Assembly (NCBI GenBank): GCA_942492715.1
Contig: CALOFW010000017.1
Span: 434,001-498,000 of the forward strand
Direction: 5' to 3'
From: Sva-07 sp942492715
GTDB lineage: Bacteria > Actinomycetota > Acidimicrobiia > Acidimicrobiales > Ilumatobacteraceae
Length of the DNA stretch: 64,000 nt
The notes beneath the pieces were generated by a model. It saw only the letters and a program-made list of their open reading frames with translations. It searched no databases and was not told the origin of the DNA. Every line of letters starts with the position of its first letter. Position 1 is the stretch's first letter. The position numbers and the translations under genes were made by a program. Positions 35,081 through 43,641 of this stretch are shown here, piece by piece.

Positions 35081-38000
35081 ATGCGTTCGACGACGAAGAC
35101 GATCCGGTTGACCCTTGCGGCGGCCCTCGTGGCGGGCACCGTGATCGCCACGCACACCACGTCCAGCGCCGTGCCCAATGCCGCGGCCACGGTGATCGAC
35201 GACTTCGAGGACGGCGACGCGTCCGACTGGGGATTCTTCGGTGGCAACGCCGCCGGCGGCGGTGGCGGTGCACTCGACGACCGCCCGTACGAGGGCGCCT
35301 TCTACCTGAGCACCGGTTGGGGCGGGCAGGGCACGGCGAGCGGCTTCTACGGCGGCGGGTCCAAGAACTTCGCCGACGTGGCGCAGGTGACCCCGCCTGC
35401 CGAACCGTGGTTCAACGTGTGGGTGCTCAACCAGAGCAACGCCACCGTCGACGGATACACCTTGGAGATCACGCTGCGCGAGGACCTCGACGGCAACGGT
35501 TGGACGAACGGCGCCGAGGATTCCTTCCGGCTCGACACCTCGTTCAGCTCGTCGGACTTCGACGATGCGTGGACGCTCGTCAGTGCGCCGCTGAGCGGCT
35601 TGACCGACCTCGGAACCGGCGGTGATGGCACGTTCGACGGCAACCTCGACGAGATCGTGATCGTGATCGCCGGTGTGACGGGAACCGATACCTCGACCGT
35701 CGAGGTCGATTTCGACCAGTTCGCGTTCAGCTCCGGCGGCCCCCTCGCGCTCGACGACGTCGTGTTCGACGACATGGATCACGGCAACCCGTTCGGCAAC
35801 GGGTGGTTCGCGTTCAACGGCGCCGTCGGCGGCGGCGGCATCGCACCGAACAACATCGACGTCCCACCGTCGGACGGCGGGGCGTTCTCGCTCGAGAGCG
35901 GGTGGGGTTCGGGCGGCACGCCCGGCTTCTACGGAGGGTTCGGCCGCACCGCGCCGACCGACGCGTCGGGGACCGAGTACTTCAACTTCTGGATCAACCC
36001 CGACGGCGGCCAGGAGTACACCCTCGAGATCAACCTGCAGGACGACGACAACGGCGACGGCGCGATCAACCCACCCGACGACGACGAGTTCCAGTACGAC
36101 TGCGTCATCGGCGCCGCCGGGCCGTGCGCGGTGAGCGGCGGCGGGTGGCAGCTGGTGTCGATCCCACTTACGGACTTCTTCGACGACGGCAGCTTCCTCT
36201 TCGGCGGCAACGGCATCCTCGACCCGACCCCGACGAACCGTGGCGGCAACGGTGAGCTGATCAGCGCCGTGATGGCGGTGATCGGCACCGGCACCGACGT
36301 CAACTTCCGCACGGACAACTGGGCGTTCACCCTCGGGCCACCCGTCGCCGGCGCGCCCACGACGATCATCGACGACTTCGAGTCGGGCATCGCCCCCGCC
36401 ACGCCATGCGCGCCCAGCTCACCGCCGCTCGGCTTCTGCACGTTCAACGGTGCCGGCAGCAGCGTGGCGCTGTCGAACCCCGCCACGCCACCTGCTCCGG
36501 TGCTCCCCGCTGCCCCCGCGCCGAACAGCGTGCTGCAGGTGGACGTGGACTCGACGTCGTTCGCCGGGTTCATCCACGGCTTCTCGAACCCCCCGACGCT
36601 CGACGCCTGGATCCCCCAGGACTGGTCGACCAGCGAGGGCATCGCGTTCTGGATGTACGGGGTGAACTCCGGGAGCCAGATGTTCATCGACATCCTCGAC
36701 AACCGCAACCCCGGCTCGACGACCGACGACGCCGAGCGCTGGACGGTTGCCTTCCTCGACGACTTCACCGGGTGGCAACTGCTCGAGTTCCCGTTCGCGT
36801 CGTTCACCCGCAAGGAGATCGGCAACGGCGCGCCGAACGACGGGCTCGGCCTGTTCGAGATGCACGGGTATGCGTTGGGCGTTCTCAACACCGGTGGCCC
36901 GCAGACCTACTACGTCGACGACGTGAGCCTGTACGGCGTCGCCGCGCCGCCCGCCCTCGCCGTCCAGTTCTCGCAGCAGAACACGTTCATCGAGGAGGGC
37001 ACGACCGGCGACATCGGCGTCAAGCTCAACCGGCCGATGGGCACCGAGGACCCTGCCCAGGTCAGCATCGACTTCGCCACCGAGCGCGCCAATGCGACCG
37101 CCGGCGAGGACTACACGCCGACCTCGGGCACGCTCACGTTCGTCAACGGCGGCCTGACCGAACTGTTCTTCCCGATCGAGACGTTCGACAACACCAAGTT
37201 CACGGGCGACAAGCAGATCGTCGTCAGGCTCACCAACCCCGTCGACGTCGAGCGCGGTGCCCTGTTCCAGGGTTCGGCGCTGATCGAGGACAACGACCCG
37301 TTCGACCCCGACCTGCTCGACGACTTCGAGCAGGGCGCGTTCCTCTGGGACACCGATGGGCTCGTCGACCTCGACGCACGGTCCGTCGGGGTCGGAGACA
37401 CCGACGAGCGACCCGGCCAGGACCGCTACGAGAACGTCGGCGTGGCGTCGGTGCCCGAAGCCGGGCCGTCCTACCAGGCAGAGGTGCAGGGTGTCGTCGA
37501 CGGCCTGAACGCGCTCCTCCCGGCGAGCAGCTCCAAGGTCGGCAAGCGCATCGAGAAGGCAATCGACCGCCTCGAGGACGCTCTCGCCCCGCGCAACTGG
37601 GCCAATGGCTCCTTCCTGGACGACAAGGACGGCAAGAAGTTCTTCGATCGAGCCCGTCAAGCGGTCCAGGAGCTCGACAAGATCACCAACGACGGCGGCC
37701 CGGAAGCCGAGGCCGCCCTGGCCGCGATCGACGAACTCGTCGTCATCGCCGATGCGTTGGCGAGCAACCAGATCGACGTCGCGGAGCGCAATGGCGTCGA
37801 TCCGAAGCAGATCGCCAAGGCCCAGAAGGAGTACGGCAAGGCCGCAGACGAGCTCGCCAAGGGCAAGCCCGACAAGGCAGTCGAGCACGTTCGCAAGGCG
37901 TGGGACCGGGCCACCAAGGCGATCGAGGAGCTGATCGAGGACGGCCCGCCGCTCACGACGGCGTCACTCGTCCGCGACTTCCCGATCGGCCAGGACTGGA

Positions 38001-40165
38001 CAGGGACCGAGAGTCTCGACTTCTGGTTCAACGGGACGGGCAGTGGTGAGGAGGTCACCGTCAACCTCAAGGACAATCGCGCCCCCGATCCCGGACCCGC
38101 CGGCTGGACGTTGGCATGGGCCGACGAGTTCGACGAGCCGGCGGGCACCCTGCCGAACCCGGCGAACTGGGCCTACGAGATCGGCGACACGACGCCCGAC
38201 GGAAAGAACGGGTGGGGCAACGAGGAGCTGCAGTACTACACCGACGATCCGGACAATGCGGCGACCGACGGCAACGGCAACCTCGTGATCACCCTCGACC
38301 AGGCCGACGGCACCCAGGAGTGCTACTACGGCCCGTGCGAGTTCGAGTCGGCCCGCCTGATCACCCAGAACAAGGCGGAGTTCGCCTACGGGCGGATCGA
38401 GTCCAGGCTGCAGGTTCCGACCGGCGGCGACGGCCTGTGGCCGGCGTTCTGGAGCCTCGGCACCGACATCACGTACAACCCGTGGCCGGGCGCCGGCGAG
38501 ATCGACGTCATGGAGTACGTCAGCCGGATCCCGAACGAGATCTTCGGCACGATCCATGGCCCGGGCTACAACGGTGGCGGCAGCTTCAGCGGCATCTACG
38601 ACTTCGGTGAGCGGGTGGACCTCGGCTACCACACGTTCACGGTCGAGTGGGAGCCGAACCTGATCACCTGGTACGTCGACGGCATCCAGTACCACCAGGC
38701 ACAGCCCTCCGACGTGCCCGGTCCGTGGGTGTTCGAGAAGCCGTTCTTCCTGCTGCTCAACTTCGCCATCGGCGGCAACTTCGGTGGCAACATCGATCCT
38801 GCGAACACGTACCCGCAGGAGTACCTGGTCGACTACGTCCGGGTGTACCAGGGTCCCGACTCTGCCGAACGTTTCGAGACGACGTTCACCGACGCCGTCT
38901 CGGGTTGGCAGCAGGTGTCGATCCCGATCACCGACTTCGTCCGCAGCGCCGACCAGCCGGCCGGTGCCCCGGACGACGGGCTGACGCTCTCCGACGTCTG
39001 GGGCTACGGCTTCGACCTGCCGTACGCTGCCGCGGGCACGTACCAGATCGACGTCGTGCAGCGCACGCCGATCCCGCCCCCGACCGAAGTGGTCGTGACG
39101 AGCCTCGACGACAGCGGGCCGGGCTCGCTGCGCGAAGCGCTGTCGCTGATCGCCGACGGTGGCACGATCAGGTTCGACCCGTCGTTGTCCGGCGGCACGA
39201 TCGTCCTGACGTCCGGTCAGCTCACGATCAGCAGCGGCGTCACCGTGGATGCGTCGGCGGTCGCGCCGCTGACGATCAGCGCGGGCGGCGCCTCCCGGGT
39301 GCTCGAAGTCGGCGCGGGCGTCGTCGTCGACATCAACGACGTCGTCATCCGCGACGGCGTCGCCGCGCCGCAGGGAGGCGGCATCCTCAACCGGGGTGTG
39401 TTGAGCCTCGACCGGGTGATCGTCACCGACAACACCGAGAACAGCGCCGGTCCTGCGTCGTTCGACCTCGGTGGCGGCGGGATCTACAACGCCGACTCCT
39501 CCACGTTGAACCTCACCGACAGCACGGTGAGCGACAACACGAGCATCAACCAACCGGGCGGTGGCATCTACGGGTTCTTCAACAGCACGGTCAACATCAG
39601 CCGGAGCACGATCAGCGGCAATCTCGCCGGCGACGTCGCTGGTGGTCTGCGTTCGCTGGGCAACGTCAACGTCGTCAACAGCACGTTCAGCGGCAACACC
39701 TCGACGGCGTGGCACGGCGGCGGCATCTTCCACACCGATGGCACGCTGATCGTGACGAACTCGACGTTCGCCGAGAACATCGCTCCGGCGGGCACGGCCT
39801 CGGGCATTGTCGTTGCGACGTTCGGTGCACCCGCCAGCGCAACGTTGACCAACAACGTGCTGGAGGGCAACGGCGGGGCGTTCGCGTGCGCGATCGAGGG
39901 CGGCGGAGCCGCCACGATCACCTCGGGCGGCGGCAACGTCATCGGTGACGGATCCTGCAACCCGGGTGCTGACGACCTGTCGTTGTCCGACGCCATCCTC
40001 GGTCCACTGGCCGACAACGGCGGGCCGACGCTGACGCACGCCCTCGGTGCCGGCAGCCCGGCGATCGACGCCGCCATCGCCGGCGCCTGTCCGGCGACCG
40101 ACCAGAGGGGCGTCAGCCGCCCGAGCGGTGCTGGCTGCGATACCGGAGCGGTCGAGCAGACATAG
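35081..40165 (+). CDS. Giant secreted GH16 beta-glucanase-like protein with nested domains and C-terminal beta-helix
   Basis: 1,694-residue exported protein likely cleaving laminarin-type or other beta-glucans. Order: signal peptide (1-31); two related carbohydrate-binding-like jelly rolls (about 37-220, 225-422); an uninterrupted CBM11-like domain (428-620); a Calx-beta domain (626-744); then a second CBM11-like domain interrupted twice, by a helical insert (about 792-957) and by the GH16 catalytic domain (about 1007-1260), resuming at SAERFETTFTDAVSGWQQVSIPITDF. The GH16 motif GEIDVMEY supplies Glu1140, Asp1142 and Glu1145. The end (about 1336-1694) is a right-handed beta-helix (choice-of-anchor Q type). 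No sorting signal or membrane anchor is seen. The ATG at 35081 places the signal peptide at the N-terminus. Confidence 0.92.
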   Translation: MRSTTKTIRLTLAAALVAGTVIATHTTSSAVPNAAATVIDDFEDGDASDWGFFGGNAAGGGGGALDDRPYEGAFYLSTGWGGQGTASGFYGGGSKNFADVAQVTPPAEPWFNVWVLNQSNATVDGYTLEITLREDLDGNGWTNGAEDSFRLDTSFSSSDFDDAWTLVSAPLSGLTDLGTGGDGTFDGNLDEIVIVIAGVTGTDTSTVEVDFDQFAFSSGGPLALDDVVFDDMDHGNPFGNGWFAFNGAVGGGGIAPNNIDVPPSDGGAFSLESGWGSGGTPGFYGGFGRTAPTDASGTEYFNFWINPDGGQEYTLEINLQDDDNGDGAINPPDDDEFQYDCVIGAAGPCAVSGGGWQLVSIPLTDFFDDGSFLFGGNGILDPTPTNRGGNGELISAVMAVIGTGTDVNFRTDNWAFTLGPPVAGAPTTIIDDFESGIAPATPCAPSSPPLGFCTFNGAGSSVALSNPATPPAPVLPAAPAPNSVLQVDVDSTSFAGFIHGFSNPPTLDAWIPQDWSTSEGIAFWMYGVNSGSQMFIDILDNRNPGSTTDDAERWTVAFLDDFTGWQLLEFPFASFTRKEIGNGAPNDGLGLFEMHGYALGVLNTGGPQTYYVDDVSLYGVAAPPALAVQFSQQNTFIEEGTTGDIGVKLNRPMGTEDPAQVSIDFATERANATAGEDYTPTSGTLTFVNGGLTELFFPIETFDNTKFTGDKQIVVRLTNPVDVERGALFQGSALIEDNDPFDPDLLDDFEQGAFLWDTDGLVDLDARSVGVGDTDERPGQDRYENVGVASVPEAGPSYQAEVQGVVDGLNALLPASSSKVGKRIEKAIDRLEDALAPRNWANGSFLDDKDGKKFFDRARQAVQELDKITNDGGPEAEAALAAIDELVVIADALASNQIDVAERNGVDPKQIAKAQKEYGKAADELAKGKPDKAVEHVRKAWDRATKAIEELIEDGPPLTTASLVRDFPIGQDWTGTESLDFWFNGTGSGEEVTVNLKDNRAPDPGPAGWTLAWADEFDEPAGTLPNPANWAYEIGDTTPDGKNGWGNEELQYYTDDPDNAATDGNGNLVITLDQADGTQECYYGPCEFESARLITQNKAEFAYGRIESRLQVPTGGDGLWPAFWSLGTDITYNPWPGAGEIDVMEYVSRIPNEIFGTIHGPGYNGGGSFSGIYDFGERVDLGYHTFTVEWEPNLITWYVDGIQYHQAQPSDVPGPWVFEKPFFLLLNFAIGGNFGGNIDPANTYPQEYLVDYVRVYQGPDSAERFETTFTDAVSGWQQVSIPITDFVRSADQPAGAPDDGLTLSDVWGYGFDLPYAAAGTYQIDVVQRTPIPPPTEVVVTSLDDSGPGSLREALSLIADGGTIRFDPSLSGGTIVLTSGQLTISSGVTVDASAVAPLTISAGGASRVLEVGAGVVVDINDVVIRDGVAAPQGGGILNRGVLSLDRVIVTDNTENSAGPASFDLGGGGIYNADSSTLNLTDSTVSDNTSINQPGGGIYGFFNSTVNISRSTISGNLAGDVAGGLRSLGNVNVVNSTFSGNTSTAWHGGGIFHTDGTLIVTNSTFAENIAPAGTASGIVVATFGAPASATLTNNVLEGNGGAFACAIEGGGAATITSGGGNVIGDGSCNPGADDLSLSDAILGPLADNGGPTLTHALGAGSPAIDAAIAGACPATDQRGVSRPSGAGCDTGAVEQT

Positions 40166-40409
40166 TGCAGAGCGGTCGAGGCGATACCTCCCAAGGGGCC
40201 GGACTCCCCGGAAGCGTTCCGGCGGAGTGCAGCGGCATCGGACGAAGGAAACCGCGCTTCGCCTCGACGCTCGACCTCGATGTCATCGGGTACGACGACG
40301 CGGTGACATCGCCTCGATCTGGGACAGACTGGGTGCTGGCCGATCTGCGATGACAGCGCGCCGGCGACGGCTGCGCAGCAACCCGGGCCCCAATCGACGA
40401 GGAGACGAC

Positions 40410-40904
40410 GTGAAGAAGATCCCGAGCGACGACCGGCGGGCCAAGTACCGCTCGAGCAACGTCACCGTCGATCGGTCCGACCTCGACGCGTTCGTGGCGG
40501 ACAGGCACAAGTGGGTGCTCGCCACGACCCGGGCCGACGGCCGCCCACAGCTGAGCATGGTCACCGGCGGCATGACCGCCGACGGCCACCTCGCGATCTC
40601 CACGTACCCGTCGCGGGCCAAGGCCAAGAACGTCCGCCGCAACCCGCTCGTCTCCGTCGCCGTGATGGGCGAGGAGTTCAACGACTCCTGGGTGCAGATC
40701 GACGGATCAGCGCGCGTGCTCGACATGCCAGAGGCGGCCGATGCCTTCGAGGCGTACTACCGGTGCATCTCCGGCGAACACCCCGACTGGGACGAGTACC
40801 GACAGGCGATGGTCGACCAGGGCAAGTGCATGATCCTGATCGAGCCGACCCGGTGGAGTCCGGTGAGCACGGGCGGCTTTCCACCCGAGCTCTTCGACGA
40901 CTGA
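40410..40904 (+). CDS. PPOX class F420-dependent enzyme
   Basis: 164-residue split-barrel flavin/deazaflavin-binding protein. The pattern VADRHKWVLATTRADGRPQLSMVTGGMTADGHLAISTYPSRAKAKNVRRNPLVSVAVMGEE is that of the pyridoxamine-oxidase-like F420 family (TIGR03618-like). The start is GTG at 40410, served by GAGGAG five bases upstream; a longer frame is open to 40047 but not family-like. It may reduce a small substrate with F420H2. Confidence 0.88.
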   Translation: MKKIPSDDRRAKYRSSNVTVDRSDLDAFVADRHKWVLATTRADGRPQLSMVTGGMTADGHLAISTYPSRAKAKNVRRNPLVSVAVMGEEFNDSWVQIDGSARVLDMPEAADAFEAYYRCISGEHPDWDEYRQAMVDQGKCMILIEPTRWSPVSTGGFPPELFDD

Positions 40905-40933
40905 TCCCCGACGCCGGGCGTGCCGTCAGCGAG

Positions 40934-40948
40934 TACATTTGACCCGTG
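40934..40948 (+). promoter_or_regulatory. Leaderless promoter at the cyclase gene start
   Basis: TACATT (40934-40939) matches the TAnnnT -10 consensus and ends 6 bp before the GTG start at 40946, so transcription would begin at the start codon. No Shine-Dalgarno sequence is present. This is the standard layout of leaderless actinobacterial genes. Confidence 0.6.
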
Positions 40949-43636
40949 GGGTCGACGGCGAACAGGAGCAGATTGGCGTTCCTGTTCACCGACATCGAGG
41001 CGAGCACGCGGCGGTGGGAGGAGTTCCCCGACGCGATGTTCGACGTCCTCGAACGCCACGATGCGTTGCTGACCCGGGTCGTGAACGACCACTCCGGCGC
41101 TGCATTCCACTTCTCGGGCGACGGCATGATCGCGTCGTTCGAGCAGCCCACCGATGCCCTCGCGGCCGCCGTGCGCGCCCAGCGGGAGATCGCCGACACC
41201 GATTGGTCGTCGGTCGACGGGATCGCCGTGAGGATGTGCGTGCACGTCGGCGACGTCGTGCTCCGCGACGGTGAGCCCTTCGGCTGGGCCCTGAATTTCG
41301 GCTCACGGCTGAACTCGATCGGTCACGGTGGCCAGATCCTGTTGTCGGCGGCCGCAGCCGAGGCACTGACCGACGAACTGCACGGGGAGACGACGATCGA
41401 TTCCCTGGGCCGTCACCGTCTCCGCGACATCGCGCAACCCGCCGAGGTCCACCAGCTGGTGGCGCCCGGCCTCCCCCGCGAGTTCCCGCCGCTGCGCGGC
41501 ACCGTCCGGCCGGTCGCGCTGGTCGAACAACCCCACCGGTTGATCGGCCGTGACGACGACGTGGCCGACGTGGTGAGGCTGCTCGGCGAACGTCGGCTGG
41601 TCACGATCGTGGGGCCGCCCGGCATCGGAGCGAGCGAGGTAGCGGTCGCCGCGGCCAACCGGCTCGCATCGCAACATGCGCACGGGGTGCAGCACACCGA
41701 CCTGGCCGGAGTGAGTCCCCAGCGGATGCGCGATGCGATTGCGACGGCACTCGGCGTGGGTCAACGCCAGGGCGCCTCCGTGGAACGGCGTCTCGTCGAA
41801 TGGATCGCCGAGCACGACATCCTGTTGGTCCTGGAACACGTCGAACACGGTGTCGAGACCATCGCCCGGTTGCTCGGCTCCGTGCTCGCACAGGCCCCGA
41901 CCGTCCGCGTGTTGTGCACGAGCCAACGTCCACTCGACGTGGAGGGTGAGTACGTCCGACGTCTCGATCCGTTGAGTTCCGACGATGCGGTCGAGTTGTT
42001 CGTCCAGCGGGCGGCGTCGAGCGGCGGGGCGGCCGTCGATTCGCCCACACTGCGGGCGCTGTGCGAGCGACTGGACCGTTTGCCGCTGTCGATCGAGATC
42101 GTCGCCGGGAACACGTCCACGTACTCCGTCGAGGAGTTGGCCGAGATGCTTGGTCGGCGCGAGTTCCCCGAGCGTTCGAAGGGTGACATGTCGATGCGAT
42201 CGGTGATCGACGCGTTCGCCGTGGCGATCGACGGTCTCGATCCGGCGCGCCGCACGATGTTGGAGGCCGCGACCGTCTTCTCGGGCCCGTTCGACCGACG
42301 GGCGTTCGCTGCGGTGTGCGCCACCGACAGCACGAGTCGGGACACCAACGCAGCGCTGGACGACCTGATCACACGATCGTTGATCCACGTCGAACGTGGC
42401 CGCGGGCCCGACCAGTTGCGAGTGCTCCACCATCTCGCCGACGTCGTTCGCGAACGTGCGGACCCGGCACATCTGGAGGCAGCCAGAGGTCGGTTCACCG
42501 AGCTGATGGTCGAGTTGGTCGACGAGGCGTCGGTCGGGCTCCGAGGCCCGGACGAGCTGCTGTGGGACCGGCGGCTCACCCGCAACTTCGGCAACATCCG
42601 GACGGCGTTCGGACGGTGCATCGCGGTGGGCGACGCTGAGCGGGCGGTCGCGATTGCGGCGCCGATCTGGGAGTACGGGTTCATGCGCATGAACGACGAG
42701 TGTTTCCAGTGGGCCGAACGAGTGGTCGCCACGTTCACGGGACGCAACCACGAGGCGGTCGTCGCCCCGGCGATCGGGGTTGCAGCACTCGGCGCCTGGT
42801 TACGCGACGACCTCGACGACGCGTACGAATGGTCGAAACGGGCGTTGCGTCTCGAACGCGAGCTCGACCTCGCGTTCGACCTGCCGGCACGGCTCGCCCT
42901 GATCAATGCCACGGTCTACTCGGGCGACGGTGCCGCGCCTCCGGAGATCTTTGCCGAGCAGGCGGAGTACCAGCGCTCGCGACCGGAGCTGTACTTCCAC
43001 GTCAACGTGGCGACCCAGACGTCGGTGATGAGCACGTGGCTCGGCGACCGCGCGGCCGCCGAACGGCGTGCACTCCGTGCGGTGACGCTGGCACGGCAGT
43101 CGCGCAACCCGTCATCGCTGGCGTATGCCCTGTGGGCGCTCGGCTCGGCGATCGAGGAGGACGATCCGCTGCGAGCCGAGTCGCTGCTCGGAACAGCGCT
43201 GGAGATCGCCCGCAACGTGCACAACGGGTGGATCACCGCGCTCGTCCAGATGTCGCTCGCCTCGTTGCGTCGGCGGGTCAGTTCGCCGATCGACGCCGTT
43301 CCGCTGCTGCTCGACCAGCTCGATCTCCTGTGGAAAGCCGGGAACCGGTCGCACCTGTGGGCCACCATCCGGCTGTGCTCACTGGTGGCCGGTGACCTCG
43401 GCGACGACGAGCTGGCGTTCGGGCTCGACGCGTCGGTGGCAGCAGCGAGCCTGGCCATGCCGGCACTTCCGGCCGACGCGGCTGCGCTGCGGGCACAGGA
43501 CGAACGCATTCGAGCGCACCATCCCCCCGAGTGGCTCGAGCGGACCAGTGCCATTTCCGCAACATGGGATCTGGACACGATCGTGGCCACCATCCGTTCC
43601 GACTTCGATCGCGCGCTCACCGTCGCCGGCAACTGA
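40946..43636 (+). CDS. Class III nucleotide cyclase fused to STAND-like ATPase and TPR region
   Basis: 896-residue signalling protein. The N-terminal class III cyclase domain (about 8-165) keeps both metal aspartates, Asp16 (FTDIEAST) and Asp59 (FSGDGMIASF), plus ALNFGSRLNSIGHGGQILLS. The ATPase region starts at about 205, and its P-loop reads VGPPGIGASEVAVA: the lysine-threonine of GxGKT is replaced by Ala-Ser, and Walker B is LLVLEHVEHG with Glu for Asp. The C-terminal half is helical TPR-like. ATP-driven switching is therefore doubtful although cyclase activity is plausible. Closest architecture is the adenylate cyclase/LuxR-like family common in actinobacteria. Confidence 0.9.
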   Translation: MGSTANRSRLAFLFTDIEASTRRWEEFPDAMFDVLERHDALLTRVVNDHSGAAFHFSGDGMIASFEQPTDALAAAVRAQREIADTDWSSVDGIAVRMCVHVGDVVLRDGEPFGWALNFGSRLNSIGHGGQILLSAAAAEALTDELHGETTIDSLGRHRLRDIAQPAEVHQLVAPGLPREFPPLRGTVRPVALVEQPHRLIGRDDDVADVVRLLGERRLVTIVGPPGIGASEVAVAAANRLASQHAHGVQHTDLAGVSPQRMRDAIATALGVGQRQGASVERRLVEWIAEHDILLVLEHVEHGVETIARLLGSVLAQAPTVRVLCTSQRPLDVEGEYVRRLDPLSSDDAVELFVQRAASSGGAAVDSPTLRALCERLDRLPLSIEIVAGNTSTYSVEELAEMLGRREFPERSKGDMSMRSVIDAFAVAIDGLDPARRTMLEAATVFSGPFDRRAFAAVCATDSTSRDTNAALDDLITRSLIHVERGRGPDQLRVLHHLADVVRERADPAHLEAARGRFTELMVELVDEASVGLRGPDELLWDRRLTRNFGNIRTAFGRCIAVGDAERAVAIAAPIWEYGFMRMNDECFQWAERVVATFTGRNHEAVVAPAIGVAALGAWLRDDLDDAYEWSKRALRLERELDLAFDLPARLALINATVYSGDGAAPPEIFAEQAEYQRSRPELYFHVNVATQTSVMSTWLGDRAAAERRALRAVTLARQSRNPSSLAYALWALGSAIEEDDPLRAESLLGTALEIARNVHNGWITALVQMSLASLRRRVSSPIDAVPLLLDQLDLLWKAGNRSHLWATIRLCSLVAGDLGDDELAFGLDASVAAASLAMPALPADAAALRAQDERIRAHHPPEWLERTSAISATWDLDTIVATIRSDFDRALTVAGN

Positions 43637-43641
43637 CGGCG

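Noticed and set aside
35929..40039. Long antisense frames opposite the GH16 protein
   Set aside because: All lie under a continuous gene with clear domains, and none shows a start signal or family text.
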